Positions 25,075-33,595 of a stretch of DNA of 43,059 nt are shown piece after piece. Both the position numbers and the translations under genes were made by a program. Positions within the stretch are counted from its first letter, which is position 1, and the number at the start of each line of letters is the position of its first letter. The notes beneath the pieces are model-generated. The model was not told where the DNA came from. It saw nothing but the letters and a program-made list of their open reading frames with translations, and searched no databases. Source of the stretch: an uncultured Coriobacteriaceae bacterium (lineage in GTDB: Bacteria; Actinomycetota; Coriobacteriia; Coriobacteriales; Atopobiaceae); the NCBI GenBank assembly GCA_902793465.1, contig CADBDT010000021.1, positions 1 to 43,059 of the forward strand, in the 5' to 3' direction.

Positions 25075-26154
25075 TCAGTCATCGGAATCGCAATATCCAA
25101 ACGACACATGTATGGCTTCTGAGTCAATTCTTATGCGTGGCTGTCCGTCAAGCTTTACGTAATATCGTTCGGCAATTATCGCAAAAGCCTTTGCCAGGTT
25201 ATCTCCAAGTTCCTCTTTGTCCTTTTCGCTAAGCATGAGTCGTCGTGTCTGGCTGCTGTTTGTCAATGATCGCCGTGTTGAAACGCTTGTGCCAAGCACC
25301 TTTGCAAGCACGTTTTTTACTGGCGCAATCTGATGCCTAACTATTCTGTGGGCTGTACGTTCGGACATGCTTATGCCCAAGGTCTCTGCCGCCCACTGCA
25401 GCCCACGCGCGTCTGTGGCGCAGGCAGGCCTTACAACGAGGGGCAGATTTTCCACATTCGTTGTCTGACCGCTGCCAATAAGCTCCATGGGAACCTCTAC
25501 ACGCTTTCTCATGGTTGCTACGACTTCGGAAGGAGACCCCAGGTAGACCCTGCAGTCATCTTTGGATTCGAGTGCAAACTCAACGCAGGCACGCGCCACG
25601 TTCTTGGGGCCTCTGACCTCAAAAGACTCACCGTCGCGCTTGACCTTTGGCCATGTGGACTGATCTGCCCTTTCTGTGACCTTGTTTACATTAAACACGG
25701 CCTCGATTGAGGCTCCCAACCCAAGATCAGAGGCAACAACCCTTGCAGATTCTGCATTGTGCTTTATAGAGTAAAGCGCCATACCGCGTCCATGTATGCC
25801 CCATCGGTCCATGTGAACTGTATCGAGCTTGGTTGTAACGCGCGCGTCGAATACCTTTGCGTGCATGGTTTTGGGAATTCCACTACCATCATCGATGATT
25901 GTTATCGTGCGCAATGTATCATCGCGAGAGGTTGCAACGTATATACGTCGCGCCCCTGCGTCCCTGGAATTGCGCAAAAGCTCTATTACGGCATCTTCCA
26001 CCGAACGAATGTCGTGCAGTGCCTGCCTGCGTTCCGCCTCGGAGATTCGCAGGCGTACGTAGCCGTTGCCAAGCCTCTCCTCAATACGAAGTCCGTCTCC
26101 CCCGCCAAGGGAGGAGACGAACTCAGCTAGGTCGTTGACTTCTGGGTTTGCCAT
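25075..26154 (-). CDS. GHKL-type ATPase of unknown role
   Basis: The 359-residue protein has an N-terminal Bergerat ATP-binding fold: VIELLRNSRDAGA (N box with Glu and Asn, about residues 53-65), IIDDGSGIP (G1, about 87-95) and GIHGRGMALYSI (G2, about 118-129). These resemble MutL, Hsp90 and type II topoisomerases rather than histidine kinases; no phospho-acceptor domain is present. The C-terminal 150 residues are basic and unassigned (VKNVLAKVLGTSVSTRRSL). It starts three bases after rny, with no strong ribosome site, so it is likely coupled to RNase Y. All visible ATP-binding residues are intact. Function is unknown. Confidence 0.8.
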   Translation of the reverse strand: MANPEVNDLAEFVSSLGGGDGLRIEERLGNGYVRLRISEAERRQALHDIRSVEDAVIELLRNSRDAGARRIYVATSRDDTLRTITIIDDGSGIPKTMHAKVFDARVTTKLDTVHMDRWGIHGRGMALYSIKHNAESARVVASDLGLGASIEAVFNVNKVTERADQSTWPKVKRDGESFEVRGPKNVARACVEFALESKDDCRVYLGSPSEVVATMRKRVEVPMELIGSGQTTNVENLPLVVRPACATDARGLQWAAETLGISMSERTAHRIVRHQIAPVKNVLAKVLGTSVSTRRSLTNSSQTRRLMLSEKDKEELGDNLAKAFAIIAERYYVKLDGQPRIRIDSEAIHVSFGYCDSDD

Positions 26155-26157
26155 GGA

Positions 26158-27714
26158 CTACTTTGCCACGCCAATTGCGCGAGACTCACGGATCACAACA
26201 ACCCGCACCTGGCCAGGATACTCCATCTCGTCCTCAATCTGCTTGGCAATGTCGTGAGCCAAAACGGTAGCTTGTGCATCGGATACCTTGCTTGGCTCGA
26301 CCATAACGTGAAGTTCCCTGCCCGCCTGCATGGCATAGGTGCGCTCTACCCCATCGTACGAATTGGAAATCTCTTCGAGCTTCTCCAAGCGCTTTATGTA
26401 GGCTTCTGCGGACTCCCTACGCGCTCCAGGACGCGCGGCAGATATAGCGTCTGCGGCCTGAACAAGGACGTCGAGCACGGTGTCGGGATCTACGTCAGCG
26501 TGATGCGCCTCAATGGCATGTACGATATACGACTTTTCGCCGTACCTACGTGCTAGGTCGGCGCCTATAACTGCATGGGGGCCTTCGACCTCGTGATCTA
26601 TGGCCTTACCTAGGTCGTGCAGCAAGCCGGCACGCTTTGCCGGAGCGGCGTCTAGCCCAAGCTCGGAAGCCATAATTCCACAAAGTGCAGAAACCTGTAC
26701 CGAGTGCTGCAGCACGTTTTGTCCAAAAGAGGTGCGGTAACGCAGCGATCCAAGCGTCTTTACGAGCTCGGGATGAAGGTCGTGTATGCCGGCATCGAAG
26801 GCAGCCTGTTCGCCAGCCTCTTGAATCCGCTCATTAACGAGCTTTTCGGCCTTCTTGTACATCTCCTCTATACGCGCGGGATGAATCCTTCCGTCTGCTA
26901 TGAGGTTTTCGAGCGTAACGCGCGCAGTCTCGCGCCTTACGGGACTAAAGCTAGACAGAATAACGGTTTCTGGCGTGTCGTCAATAACAAGCGTAACGCC
27001 AGTAACCTGCTCGAATGTTCGTATGTTGCGGCCTTCGCGACCAATAATGCGACCCTTGAGGTCGTCTGAGGGTATGTGAACAGATGTAACCGTTATCTCC
27101 CCTGCCTGATCGGCCGCACAGCGCTGGATTGCGGTGGACACAATCTCGCGGGCGGTCTTGTCGGCCTGTGCACGAACCCTCTGCTCCGATTCGCGAAGAA
27201 TCTGTGCCTCTTCGCGTGTGGTGTCTGCGCGGACCCTGTCGATTATCTCGCGGTGTGCATCTTCCTTTGTAAGCGCGGAGATTCGTTCGAGCTCAGCCTC
27301 CTGAGCAGAATAGAGTCCCTCGATCTCGTTGCGCCTCTTGTCCAAAGTGCTCTGCATGCCAGAGAGCTGGCTCTCACGTCTATCGAGCGCGCTGTTGCGC
27401 TTGTCAAGAGACTCCTCGCGCTGCAGGATTCTGTTTTCCATACGCTGCAGTTCAGACTTGCGACGCTTGTCTTCCTCTTCGGATTCCTGACGCAACTGGA
27501 GTATTTCTTCCTTCGCCTCGATAAGCGCCGTCTTTCGTGCGGTGTTTGCTACGCTGTTTGCCTCCGACGTTATGCGCTCTGCCTCAATGCGCGCAGCATC
27601 CACCTGCTTAGCTGCTTCCAAAACCTTTGCATTGCTTTTGCTGGTAGCGTAGAAGTAGGCTATGGCCCCTCCCACTAACAGCCCCGCAACAATTGCTACT
27701 ACAATCTCTACCAT
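26158..27714 (-). CDS. rny: Ribonuclease Y
   Basis: RNase Y is the membrane-anchored endonuclease that starts mRNA decay in many Gram-positive bacteria. The 518-residue protein has one N-terminal membrane helix (residues 3-24), a long charged coiled coil (about 30-205), a KH domain (GRIIGREGRNIRTFEQ) and an HD domain with HDLGKAID. Length is standard. GAGGAG stands before the ATG. A TTGACA promoter lies about 190 bases upstream, leaving a long structured leader. Confidence 0.96.
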   Translation of the reverse strand: MVEIVVAIVAGLLVGGAIAYFYATSKSNAKVLEAAKQVDAARIEAERITSEANSVANTARKTALIEAKEEILQLRQESEEEDKRRKSELQRMENRILQREESLDKRNSALDRRESQLSGMQSTLDKRRNEIEGLYSAQEAELERISALTKEDAHREIIDRVRADTTREEAQILRESEQRVRAQADKTAREIVSTAIQRCAADQAGEITVTSVHIPSDDLKGRIIGREGRNIRTFEQVTGVTLVIDDTPETVILSSFSPVRRETARVTLENLIADGRIHPARIEEMYKKAEKLVNERIQEAGEQAAFDAGIHDLHPELVKTLGSLRYRTSFGQNVLQHSVQVSALCGIMASELGLDAAPAKRAGLLHDLGKAIDHEVEGPHAVIGADLARRYGEKSYIVHAIEAHHADVDPDTVLDVLVQAADAISAARPGARRESAEAYIKRLEKLEEISNSYDGVERTYAMQAGRELHVMVEPSKVSDAQATVLAHDIAKQIEDEMEYPGQVRVVVIRESRAIGVAK

Positions 27715-27757
27715 GGACGGCTCCTCAACAAGTTAATCGACATAAGATTTCAGGAGA

Positions 27758-27804
27758 CCGCACGCAAGCGTACGGAACCCGCCATCCGAGGCCTTTCCAA
27801 GGCC
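27758..27804 (-). promoter_or_regulatory. Structured leader hairpins before rny
   Basis: In minus-strand RNA, GGCCTT and AAGGCC (27790-27804) form one stem. CCGUACGC and GCGUGCGG (27758-27775) form another, which pairs fully only on this strand thanks to a G-U pair. They lie 45-90 bases before the rny ATG. The gap between recX and rny otherwise holds only the promoter. Confidence 0.5.
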
Positions 27805-27903
27805 ACCGCGTGTGCAATGCACCTGCTTGTTGTAGCCGAACATATATGACAAAACAAATAACAAAGCTGCCCACAGCAGCAGTGGATGCTCAAATGACTT
27901 TTT

Positions 27904-27932
27904 TATCTTAAAACGTTTGTTGCGTATGTCAA
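27904..27932 (-). promoter_or_regulatory. rny promoter
   Basis: On the minus strand, a perfect -35 TTGACA (27927-27932) is followed by a -10 TAAGAT after 16 bases or AAGATA after 17. It lies downstream of recX and predicts a leader of roughly 180 bases. Confidence 0.6.
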
Positions 27933-27973
27933 ACATACAAGAAGGTTGTATTAATAAATCGACAAAAAACGCA

Positions 27974-28654
27974 TTAGCTCCATACGTTTTGAGTATCTTT
28001 GTTAAGAACTTGACTCGCAACACGTGTGGCTATGCCATAGGAAAAACCCCGACCTGCAACAAAGCGCACTATCTTTGCGTATGCATTTGGCTCTCTTACA
28101 TGCTTGCGCAGGGCTATTTCGAGCGCACGCTCATACTCGTTATCGGGATCCAAGTACTCATGCGGCCATCCATCGAGACTTCTGGTATCTACGCCTTTAT
28201 TCTGCAGCTCCCGCTCTATGCGGTTTATACCCCAACCCGCAGATATCTTTGATCGCACAAAGCAATCGGCAAACCTCTTGTCGCTCACAAGACTCACTTC
28301 TGTAGCCCATAAGAGCGCCTCGTTGGCAATGTCTTCCTCGAACCCGTCGTTTGCCAGGCGCGTATGAACCTCGCGACTCGAATAGTCGCGTCGAGTAGCC
28401 AATCTTGCAATGCGATTCTTTGCACATGAAAGAGCACAGTTGCGTAACGCCAAAAGCAGGTCTTCCCTCGAAACGTCAACAAGCTCTCCGGCCTTCTTCT
28501 TGCGTGCCATAGACCTTGCCACAAGCGCGGGAACACTTGCATATTCGACGTTGCCAGACTCCGAGAGAATTCTTATGGAACCCTTAGGGCGCGACGCACC
28601 CATTTGGGTGCGTCGCTCTGGCAATATAACGTCCCAGGAGACGCAGTTACACAC
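27974..28654 (-). CDS. recX: RecA regulator RecX
   Basis: RecX binds RecA filaments and limits their growth. The 226-residue protein has three-helix repeats typical of RecX: ALRNCALSCAKNRIARLATRRDYSSREVHTRL, then VSLVSDKRFADCFVRSK, then RIERELQNKGV. (Only short parts of these matter: RRDYSSREV and SDKRFADCF.) The GTG at 28654 has AAGGA seven bases upstream and lies nine bases after recA. An in-frame ATG at 28603 would shorten it by 17 residues and falls in the loop of a strong hairpin. recA-recX linkage is conserved. Confidence 0.9.
   Translation of the reverse strand: MCNCVSWDVILPERRTQMGASRPKGSIRILSESGNVEYASVPALVARSMARKKKAGELVDVSREDLLLALRNCALSCAKNRIARLATRRDYSSREVHTRLANDGFEEDIANEALLWATEVSLVSDKRFADCFVRSKISAGWGINRIERELQNKGVDTRSLDGWPHEYLDPDNEYERALEIALRKHVREPNAYAKIVRFVAGRGFSYGIATRVASQVLNKDTQNVWS
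28591..28616 (-). promoter_or_regulatory. Perfect hairpin at the recA-recX junction
   Basis: GCGACGCACCC (28591-28601) and GGGTGCGTCGC (28606-28616) are perfect inverse complements around a 4-base loop. The stem lies 38 bases inside the recX frame and its loop holds an in-frame ATG. No T-run follows. It may limit RecX output by partial termination or blocked translation. Confidence 0.5.
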
Positions 28655-28663
28655 AACTCGTCC

Positions 28664-29773
28664 TTACTCGCTCGTGGTTGTGGGGCTTAGATTCGGGTCT
28701 TCCTCGAGTGCCGGCTCCCCCACTCGCTCGTCACCAAGCTCCAGCCCGCAAGCAACACGCACCTTGTGATCAATCTCGTCGTAAAGGTCTGGGTTCTCTT
28801 GCAGCTTTTGCTTTGCAGCCTCACGACCCTGGCCGAGTCTTTCGTCACCGTAGGTAAACCACGAACCCGATTTTGTAGCAATGCCCTTTTCTACCGCCAT
28901 GTCGAGCAGAGACCCTTCCTTGGATATGCCCGTTCCGTACATGATGTCGAATTCGGCCTGCTTGAAAGGCGGTGCAACCTTATTCTTAACAACCTTCACG
29001 CGAACGCGAGACCCTATGAGCTCGCCATCTTTCTTTATTCCGTCAATACGGCGTATGTCCATTCGCACAGACGAGAAGAACTTGAGGGCACGACCTCCTG
29101 GTGTGGTCTCGGGATTTCCAAACATAACTCCGATCTTCTCTCGGAGCTGGTTTATGAATATGCATGTTGTGCGCGACTTGGAAAGCGAGCCGGCAAGCTT
29201 GCGAAGCGCCTGGCTCATAAGTCGAGCCTGGAGTCCGACGGTGGTGTCGCCTATCTCTCCCTCGATTTCGGCACGTGGAACAAGTGCGACAACTGAGTCT
29301 ATAACCACAACGTCTATAGCGCCGGAGCGTACGAGCATATCGCAGATCTCGAGTGCCTGCTCGCCGGTGTCGGGTTGAGAGATAAGTACTTCGTCGATGT
29401 CCACGCCTATGCGTGCGGCGTATCCGGGGTCGAGCGCATGCTCTGCGTCAATAAACGCAACAACGCCGCCCAGTGCTTGCGCCTCGGCAAGAATCTCGAG
29501 CGAAAGCGTCGTTTTGCCGGAAGACTCAGGGCCATAGATCTCTACTATGCGTCCGCGAGGAACACCACCAATTCCGAGCGCTGCGTCGAGTGCAATTGAA
29601 CCGGTTGGTATACCCTCAACCTCAAGTTCAGGTCCACCGTCACCAAAACGCATGATGGAACCTTTTCCAAAGCGCTTTTCTATGTCCTGAGTGGTGCTCT
29701 CTATTACCTGGTCGCGTTCCTCGCCAAATGTGCGTGGCTTGATTTCCCTACTTACGTTTTTGCTACGAGCCAT
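28664..29773 (-). CDS. recA: Recombinase RecA
   Basis: RecA drives homologous recombination and triggers LexA cleavage. The ATG at 29773, with AAAGGGG upstream, gives 369 residues; the frame stays open further upstream but without family similarity. Visible motifs are the Walker [10 protein letters not shown] (about residues 88-96), the DNA-binding loop L1 region [12 protein letters not shown]2 with [20 protein letters not shown] (20 residues), and an acidic C-terminal tail. A promoter and perfect LexA operator precede it. Confidence 0.98.
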   Translation of the reverse strand: MARSKNVSREIKPRTFGEERDQVIESTTQDIEKRFGKGSIMRFGDGGPELEVEGIPTGSIALDAALGIGGVPRGRIVEIYGPESSGKTTLSLEILAEAQALGGVVAFIDAEHALDPGYAARIGVDIDEVLISQPDTGEQALEICDMLVRSGAIDVVVIDSVVALVPRAEIEGEIGDTTVGLQARLMSQALRKLAGSLSKSRTTCIFINQLREKIGVMFGNPETTPGGRALKFFSSVRMDIRRIDGIKKDGELIGSRVRVKVVKNKVAPPFKQAEFDIMYGTGISKEGSLLDMAVEKGIATKSGSWFTYGDERLGQGREAAKQKLQENPDLYDEIDHKVRVACGLELGDERVGEPALEEDPNLSPTTTSE

Positions 29774-29798
29774 GCTGGACCCCTTTCTCTTCGGGTGA

Positions 29799-29827
29799 AT
29801 GATACAACGAACGCATGTTCGTTGCAA
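29799..29827 (-). promoter_or_regulatory. recA promoter with LexA operator in its spacer
   Basis: On the minus strand, -35 TTGCAA (29822-29827) and -10 TATCAT (29799-29804) are exactly 17 bases apart. The perfect operator CGAACGCATGTTCG on the plus strand (29808-29821) fills the spacer, its arms extending to CAACGAAC and GTTCGTTG. Bound LexA would block polymerase directly. The rest of the 258-base gap to pgsA (29828-30031) shows no gene; GCTTGCGCAAGC at 30017-30028 is a small palindrome just after pgsA. Confidence 0.85.
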
Positions 29828-30031
29828 GCGCGCGCAGCAAGATTCTATCAACACACGTTTTTCCCAACTCACACCCAGCGCGCACGATTCTAGCGAACGC
29901 AATTGCACGGTACCTCGCACAGGGTACTCTTGGTGCATCGTTGCAAAATTATTTGTATGAAATCGATTGGCACACTCATTTTTGGGAATTTTGGAAAAAC
30001 TAAGACCTGATGCCATGCTTGCGCAAGCGAA

Positions 30032-30640
30032 TTATGCCTCGTCTTCGGAACTAAGCAAATATGGCCAGCACTTTACGAAATAATCCACCCCAGACCAAAT
30101 CGTAAGCGCTACCGCCACAAGCATTCCCACGCCAGACACGTTTGCCATAACGTCGGCTGCAGGAAGGGGCAGCGATCTAGCTAAAAGCAGTCCACAGATT
30201 GATACCATGGTTACAGCAGTTTTCCACTTTCCAAGGTTCGAGGCAGCCACAACCACTCCTTGGGTCGCCACTACCATCCTAAGACCGCTTACAAGGAACT
30301 CTCGAGCGATAATTACGAGCAGGACCCACGCGTTTGTCATTCCGATTTCCAAAAGGAAGCAGAGGGCGACCACGACTGCAAGCTTGTCTGCTATGGGGTC
30401 AAGAAACTTTCCAAACGAGGTAACCTCGTTGCGGCTCCGCGCAAGGTAGCCATCAAGCTTGTCGGTAAGGGATATAATCGCGTATCCCACAAAGACGATG
30501 AACGCCGAAATCGAAAACTCCCCCGTACCTCCAACAGAAAGCTCTGCTCCTAGGAGCCATATTGGCGTAAGCACCACGCGAAAAATCGTTACTAGATTTG
30601 CGGGAGTTAGAACCCCATTCTTCCTTTTTCGCTCTTCCAT
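30032..30640 (-). CDS. pgsA: CDP-diacylglycerol-glycerol-3-phosphate phosphatidyltransferase
   Basis: PgsA makes phosphatidylglycerol phosphate, the committed step to phosphatidylglycerol, in the membrane. From the ATG at 30640 it has 202 residues with several membrane segments. The catalytic motif is complete: LDGYLARS followed by GKFLDPIAD, with the D-G-x2-A-R-x8-G-x3-D-x3-D spacing. A TTG at 30655, directly after the rimO stop, would add five residues. The rimO-pgsA-recA setting is the classical pgsA locus, which makes this member, rather than the one at 9900, the likely PgsA. Confidence 0.92.
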   Translation of the reverse strand: MEERKRKNGVLTPANLVTIFRVVLTPIWLLGAELSVGGTGEFSISAFIVFVGYAIISLTDKLDGYLARSRNEVTSFGKFLDPIADKLAVVVALCFLLEIGMTNAWVLLVIIAREFLVSGLRMVVATQGVVVAASNLGKWKTAVTMVSICGLLLARSLPLPAADVMANVSGVGMLVAVALTIWSGVDYFVKCWPYLLSSEDEA

Positions 30641-30655
30641 CCCTCGTGCCCCCAA

Positions 30656-32008
30656 CTACGCGTTGCCTAGCATCTCTCCTACGAGCTCATAGCAGAACGA
30701 ATCGGTTAGCTTGCAGCGCACCTTATCGCCTACACAAGCTTCTCCGGACTCTATATGAACCGCACCATCCGAATCCGGTGCCTGAAACCAGGTGTGCCCA
30801 ATGAGCTCGTATCCAGTGTCTGTAGCTTCCATACCGTCAATGAGCACGTCAACGATTTCTCCAACATGGCTAGCCGTGGAATCGAACCCCAACTGCTCCG
30901 TAACATCAATCAGACGTTGCGCTCGCTCAACCTTTGTTTGTTCATCAATCTGCTCGTCCATCTTTGCAGCCGCTGTTCCGTCTTCTTGGGAATAGGCAAA
31001 CACCGATGTGTAATCAAACCCCACAGCCTGTACAAAGTCCAGCAACTCCTCAGACTCCTCGTCCGTCTCTCCTGGAAAACCCACGAGTCCAGTTGTCCGA
31101 AGCACCAGGCCTGGAATCTCGCTTTTAAGACGGTCAAAGAGCTCCCTATATTCCTTAGCCGAACCTTTGCGATTCATACTGCGCAGCACTCGCTCGTTAC
31201 AGTGCTGAATAGGTATGTCGATGTACGGCAGTACCTCAGGGATGGAACGCATGGCATCAACAAGCCTGTCTGTCATGCCTTCGGGCTGTAGGTACAGAAC
31301 GCGAACCCATCCGCCGTATGGGCGAACCTCTTGAGCAACTTTACGCAATAGCCATGCCAGGTCATGCCCTTCGGGAAGGTCGTTACCCCATACGCCTGTA
31401 TCCTGTCCAATGAGTACTATTTCTCGAACACCATCTGCAACCAGTGCATGCACCTCTTGGCAAATGCTCAGCGCGTCTCTGGAATGGTACCTGCCCCTAA
31501 TGTAGGGAATCGCACAAAAGGAGCAGTACCTATCGCAGCCATCGGATATCTTTACGTATGCCGAGACTCCTTCGACGGTTCTCAGCGTGTTTGTCTCAAC
31601 TGTTTGCATTGAAATCAAATTAACATCGAGCACCTTAGATACAACCGAAACGATTTCGTCCTCTTCGTCGGCCTTTACAAACGCCGCTACCTCAGGCAGC
31701 TCATCGATCAATTCCATGCCATAGCGCGACGGTACGCAACCGCACATTATTATGGGCTTTGAGCGAACGTCATTAGCGTCGTTTTGCGCAAGCTCGAGGG
31801 TGGCCTCTATAGACTCACGTGTTGCTACCTCAAGAAATGAGCAGGTGTTTATTATTACGAAATCCGCGTCCTCGACCGACTCGCACTCGCCTACGCCCGC
31901 AATTTGTAGCAATGCGCGCATTCTATCGGTGTCTACCTCGTTCTTGGCACAGCCAAGTGTTATAAAAAAGCATCTAAGCAAAGTGTCCCCGTTTCGTAAC
32001 CCGCACAT
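30656..32008 (-). CDS. rimO: Ribosomal protein S12 methylthiotransferase
   Basis: RimO is a radical SAM enzyme that methylthiolates an aspartate of ribosomal protein S12. The 450-residue protein has the family start FITLGCAKNEVDTDRM, further cluster cysteines in NTCSFLEVA and CGCVPSR, the radical SAM triad in CDRYCSFC (about residues 156-163), and a C-terminal TRAM domain. LGCAKNEVD and linkage to pgsA separate it from MiaB. The ATG at 32008 lies three bases after the preceding stop; an in-frame TTG at 31981 with GGGGAC upstream is a possible true start. Confidence 0.93.
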   Translation of the reverse strand: MCGLRNGDTLLRCFFITLGCAKNEVDTDRMRALLQIAGVGECESVEDADFVIINTCSFLEVATRESIEATLELAQNDANDVRSKPIIMCGCVPSRYGMELIDELPEVAAFVKADEEDEIVSVVSKVLDVNLISMQTVETNTLRTVEGVSAYVKISDGCDRYCSFCAIPYIRGRYHSRDALSICQEVHALVADGVREIVLIGQDTGVWGNDLPEGHDLAWLLRKVAQEVRPYGGWVRVLYLQPEGMTDRLVDAMRSIPEVLPYIDIPIQHCNERVLRSMNRKGSAKEYRELFDRLKSEIPGLVLRTTGLVGFPGETDEESEELLDFVQAVGFDYTSVFAYSQEDGTAAAKMDEQIDEQTKVERAQRLIDVTEQLGFDSTASHVGEIVDVLIDGMEATDTGYELIGHTWFQAPDSDGAVHIESGEACVGDKVRCKLTDSFCYELVGEMLGNA

Positions 32009-32011
32009 TTT

Positions 32012-33592
32012 TTAATAGTATCCATAGGTCTCGTCATATCCATAGCCATAGTCCTCTGAATACGACTCTGTACCCTCCGCGCTAGCATCAGTGCCGGACT
32101 TATTGGTCTCGGTCTTCTGCTTGCCCGTCGAAGAGGCATTGCCCGTCTTGGCGGAAGTTGTTTCTCCATCGGCCTGGCCGGATGAGGTAGTTGACTCAGC
32201 GCCAACCGAACTGCTGCTCGAACCAGACGAGCTCTTTTCGGATCCACTCTCTTTATTGGTAGACGTCGTGCCCTTGTTGCTTTGGATTTGTATGCTTCCT
32301 ATGCCAGAGGTCATAGACTCAAACTGCACCTGACGCCCATCTTGGACAACAGATACTGCCGTGGTGTCGCCGGCCTGGATGGTAATCGAGTCCTTTACGG
32401 TATACGTCTTCTGCCATGGCCCCGTTACCGTTTCGGCAACGTCGCTCTTGCCATCGCAAGCAACCTCAAGCCAAGTAACGCCTCCATCAGACACCGAGAC
32501 AGAAACACTTATTTCCTTATTGGCGGTTGCCGTAGCCGACGAGGAACTCGAAGAACTTGAGGAGCTGGATGCGCTACTAGCATTCGATCCGTTCCTAGAC
32601 GAACTAGACGAGCTGCTTTGGCTTTGCGATGCAGCGCTTCCCGCAGAGGCATTTGCAGCGCTGCTTGCGTTTGAGGCTTCGGACACCGGTACCGTATGGA
32701 CCTCGCTCGTATCCTGCCTAATGCACGAGCCAATGCTAAAAACAAGTATTGCCGAAAGCGCTATTGCAACAATCACTACCACAATGATGCCAATGTTAAT
32801 TGGCATGCCGCCCGACGCAGAACCCCCACCGGATCCACGCCCATTGCGTGCTCCGCTTCCTCCATTCCGACTCCGACCGCGAGTTCTTGAGTTCTGGCTA
32901 CGCCTTTCCACACGCGGACGATTGGAGTTCGAAATGTTTCTTGAAGACCTGCGGCCCGACCTGCTTGATGCGGCCTCGTATGGCGATGCCTCCCTACCAA
33001 GCCTAAGGTCATCGTCGTAACCATCTACCCCAAGCGTCTCTATGTCGCGAGCAGAACGCGGTGAACCCTGCTCGTATGCCCTCATAGAACCCGTTGGAAT
33101 CCGCCGCGTATAGGGTCTTCCTTGTGGATACCTATCTGGCTCAAAATCCTCTGCACCTTCCTCTGTGTCTGCATATGAATCTTGACGCGTGCGTACGCGA
33201 GTCGTGGCAAATGAGCCCATGTCTCCTGCTAGTCCACCAGAAGTTGGCAGTAGCCCGCGAGTTCCTACATAAGTCTGTCCCGAACCACGGGAGCCGTTAC
33301 GATTTGACCCACCGCCCCTACGGCCAGATCCATTTTTCATTCCGCGCTTATACGCCCTAAGGTCCTTGTTGTACGCATCCACAACGACCTTTGCCTCAAG
33401 ACCAAGGTAACGCGCATATGAAGACAGCATGCCCTGGGCATAACCGCTCTTGGGCATCTGCTCAAAGTCGCCCTCCTCAAAGGCAATAAGCACGTCTTCG
33501 CGCAATCTAAGTATACGCGAAGCCTGTCTGATTGAATATCCGAGTTCACGTCGCCTATCGGCGAGCATGTCACTAAAAACAGGCCTATCCAT
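32012..33592 (-). CDS. RodZ-like helix-turn-helix membrane protein
   Basis: This 526-residue protein starts with an XRE-type helix-turn-helix domain (residues about 8-75, with LGYSIRQASRILRLREDVL), as in RodZ, the MreB-linked cell-shape protein. A long Gly/Arg/Ser-rich linker follows, then one membrane helix (about 262-285, INIGIIVVVIVAIALSAILV), a serine-rich low-complexity stretch, and a DUF4115-like beta domain (VSVSDGGVTWLEVACDG). It ends in a second Ser/Thr-rich tail finishing in tyrosines. It sits between ftsK and rimO, a usual RodZ place. The low-complexity parts are longer than in typical RodZ. Confidence 0.8.
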   Translation of the reverse strand: MDRPVFSDMLADRRRELGYSIRQASRILRLREDVLIAFEEGDFEQMPKSGYAQGMLSSYARYLGLEAKVVVDAYNKDLRAYKRGMKNGSGRRGGGSNRNGSRGSGQTYVGTRGLLPTSGGLAGDMGSFATTRVRTRQDSYADTEEGAEDFEPDRYPQGRPYTRRIPTGSMRAYEQGSPRSARDIETLGVDGYDDDLRLGREASPYEAASSRSGRRSSRNISNSNRPRVERRSQNSRTRGRSRNGGSGARNGRGSGGGSASGGMPINIGIIVVVIVAIALSAILVFSIGSCIRQDTSEVHTVPVSEASNASSAANASAGSAASQSQSSSSSSSRNGSNASSASSSSSSSSSSSATATANKEISVSVSVSDGGVTWLEVACDGKSDVAETVTGPWQKTYTVKDSITIQAGDTTAVSVVQDGRQVQFESMTSGIGSIQIQSNKGTTSTNKESGSEKSSSGSSSSSVGAESTTSSGQADGETTSAKTGNASSTGKQKTETNKSGTDASAEGTESYSEDYGYGYDETYGYY

Positions 33593-33595
33593 AAA

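Noticed and set aside
27733..27910. 6S or other known ncRNA in the rny leader
   Set aside because: The stems are stable, but I could not match the closing stem and bubble of 6S RNA; left as a leader structure pending an Rfam scan.
27733..28023. Minus-strand open frame between recX and rny
   Set aside because: It covers the promoter and structured leader and overlaps the recX 3' end; better explained as untranslated leader.
29774..30016. N-terminal extension of RecA
   Set aside because: The open frame upstream of 29773 runs through the promoter and LexA operator and lacks similarity; the inner ATG has a good ribosome site.
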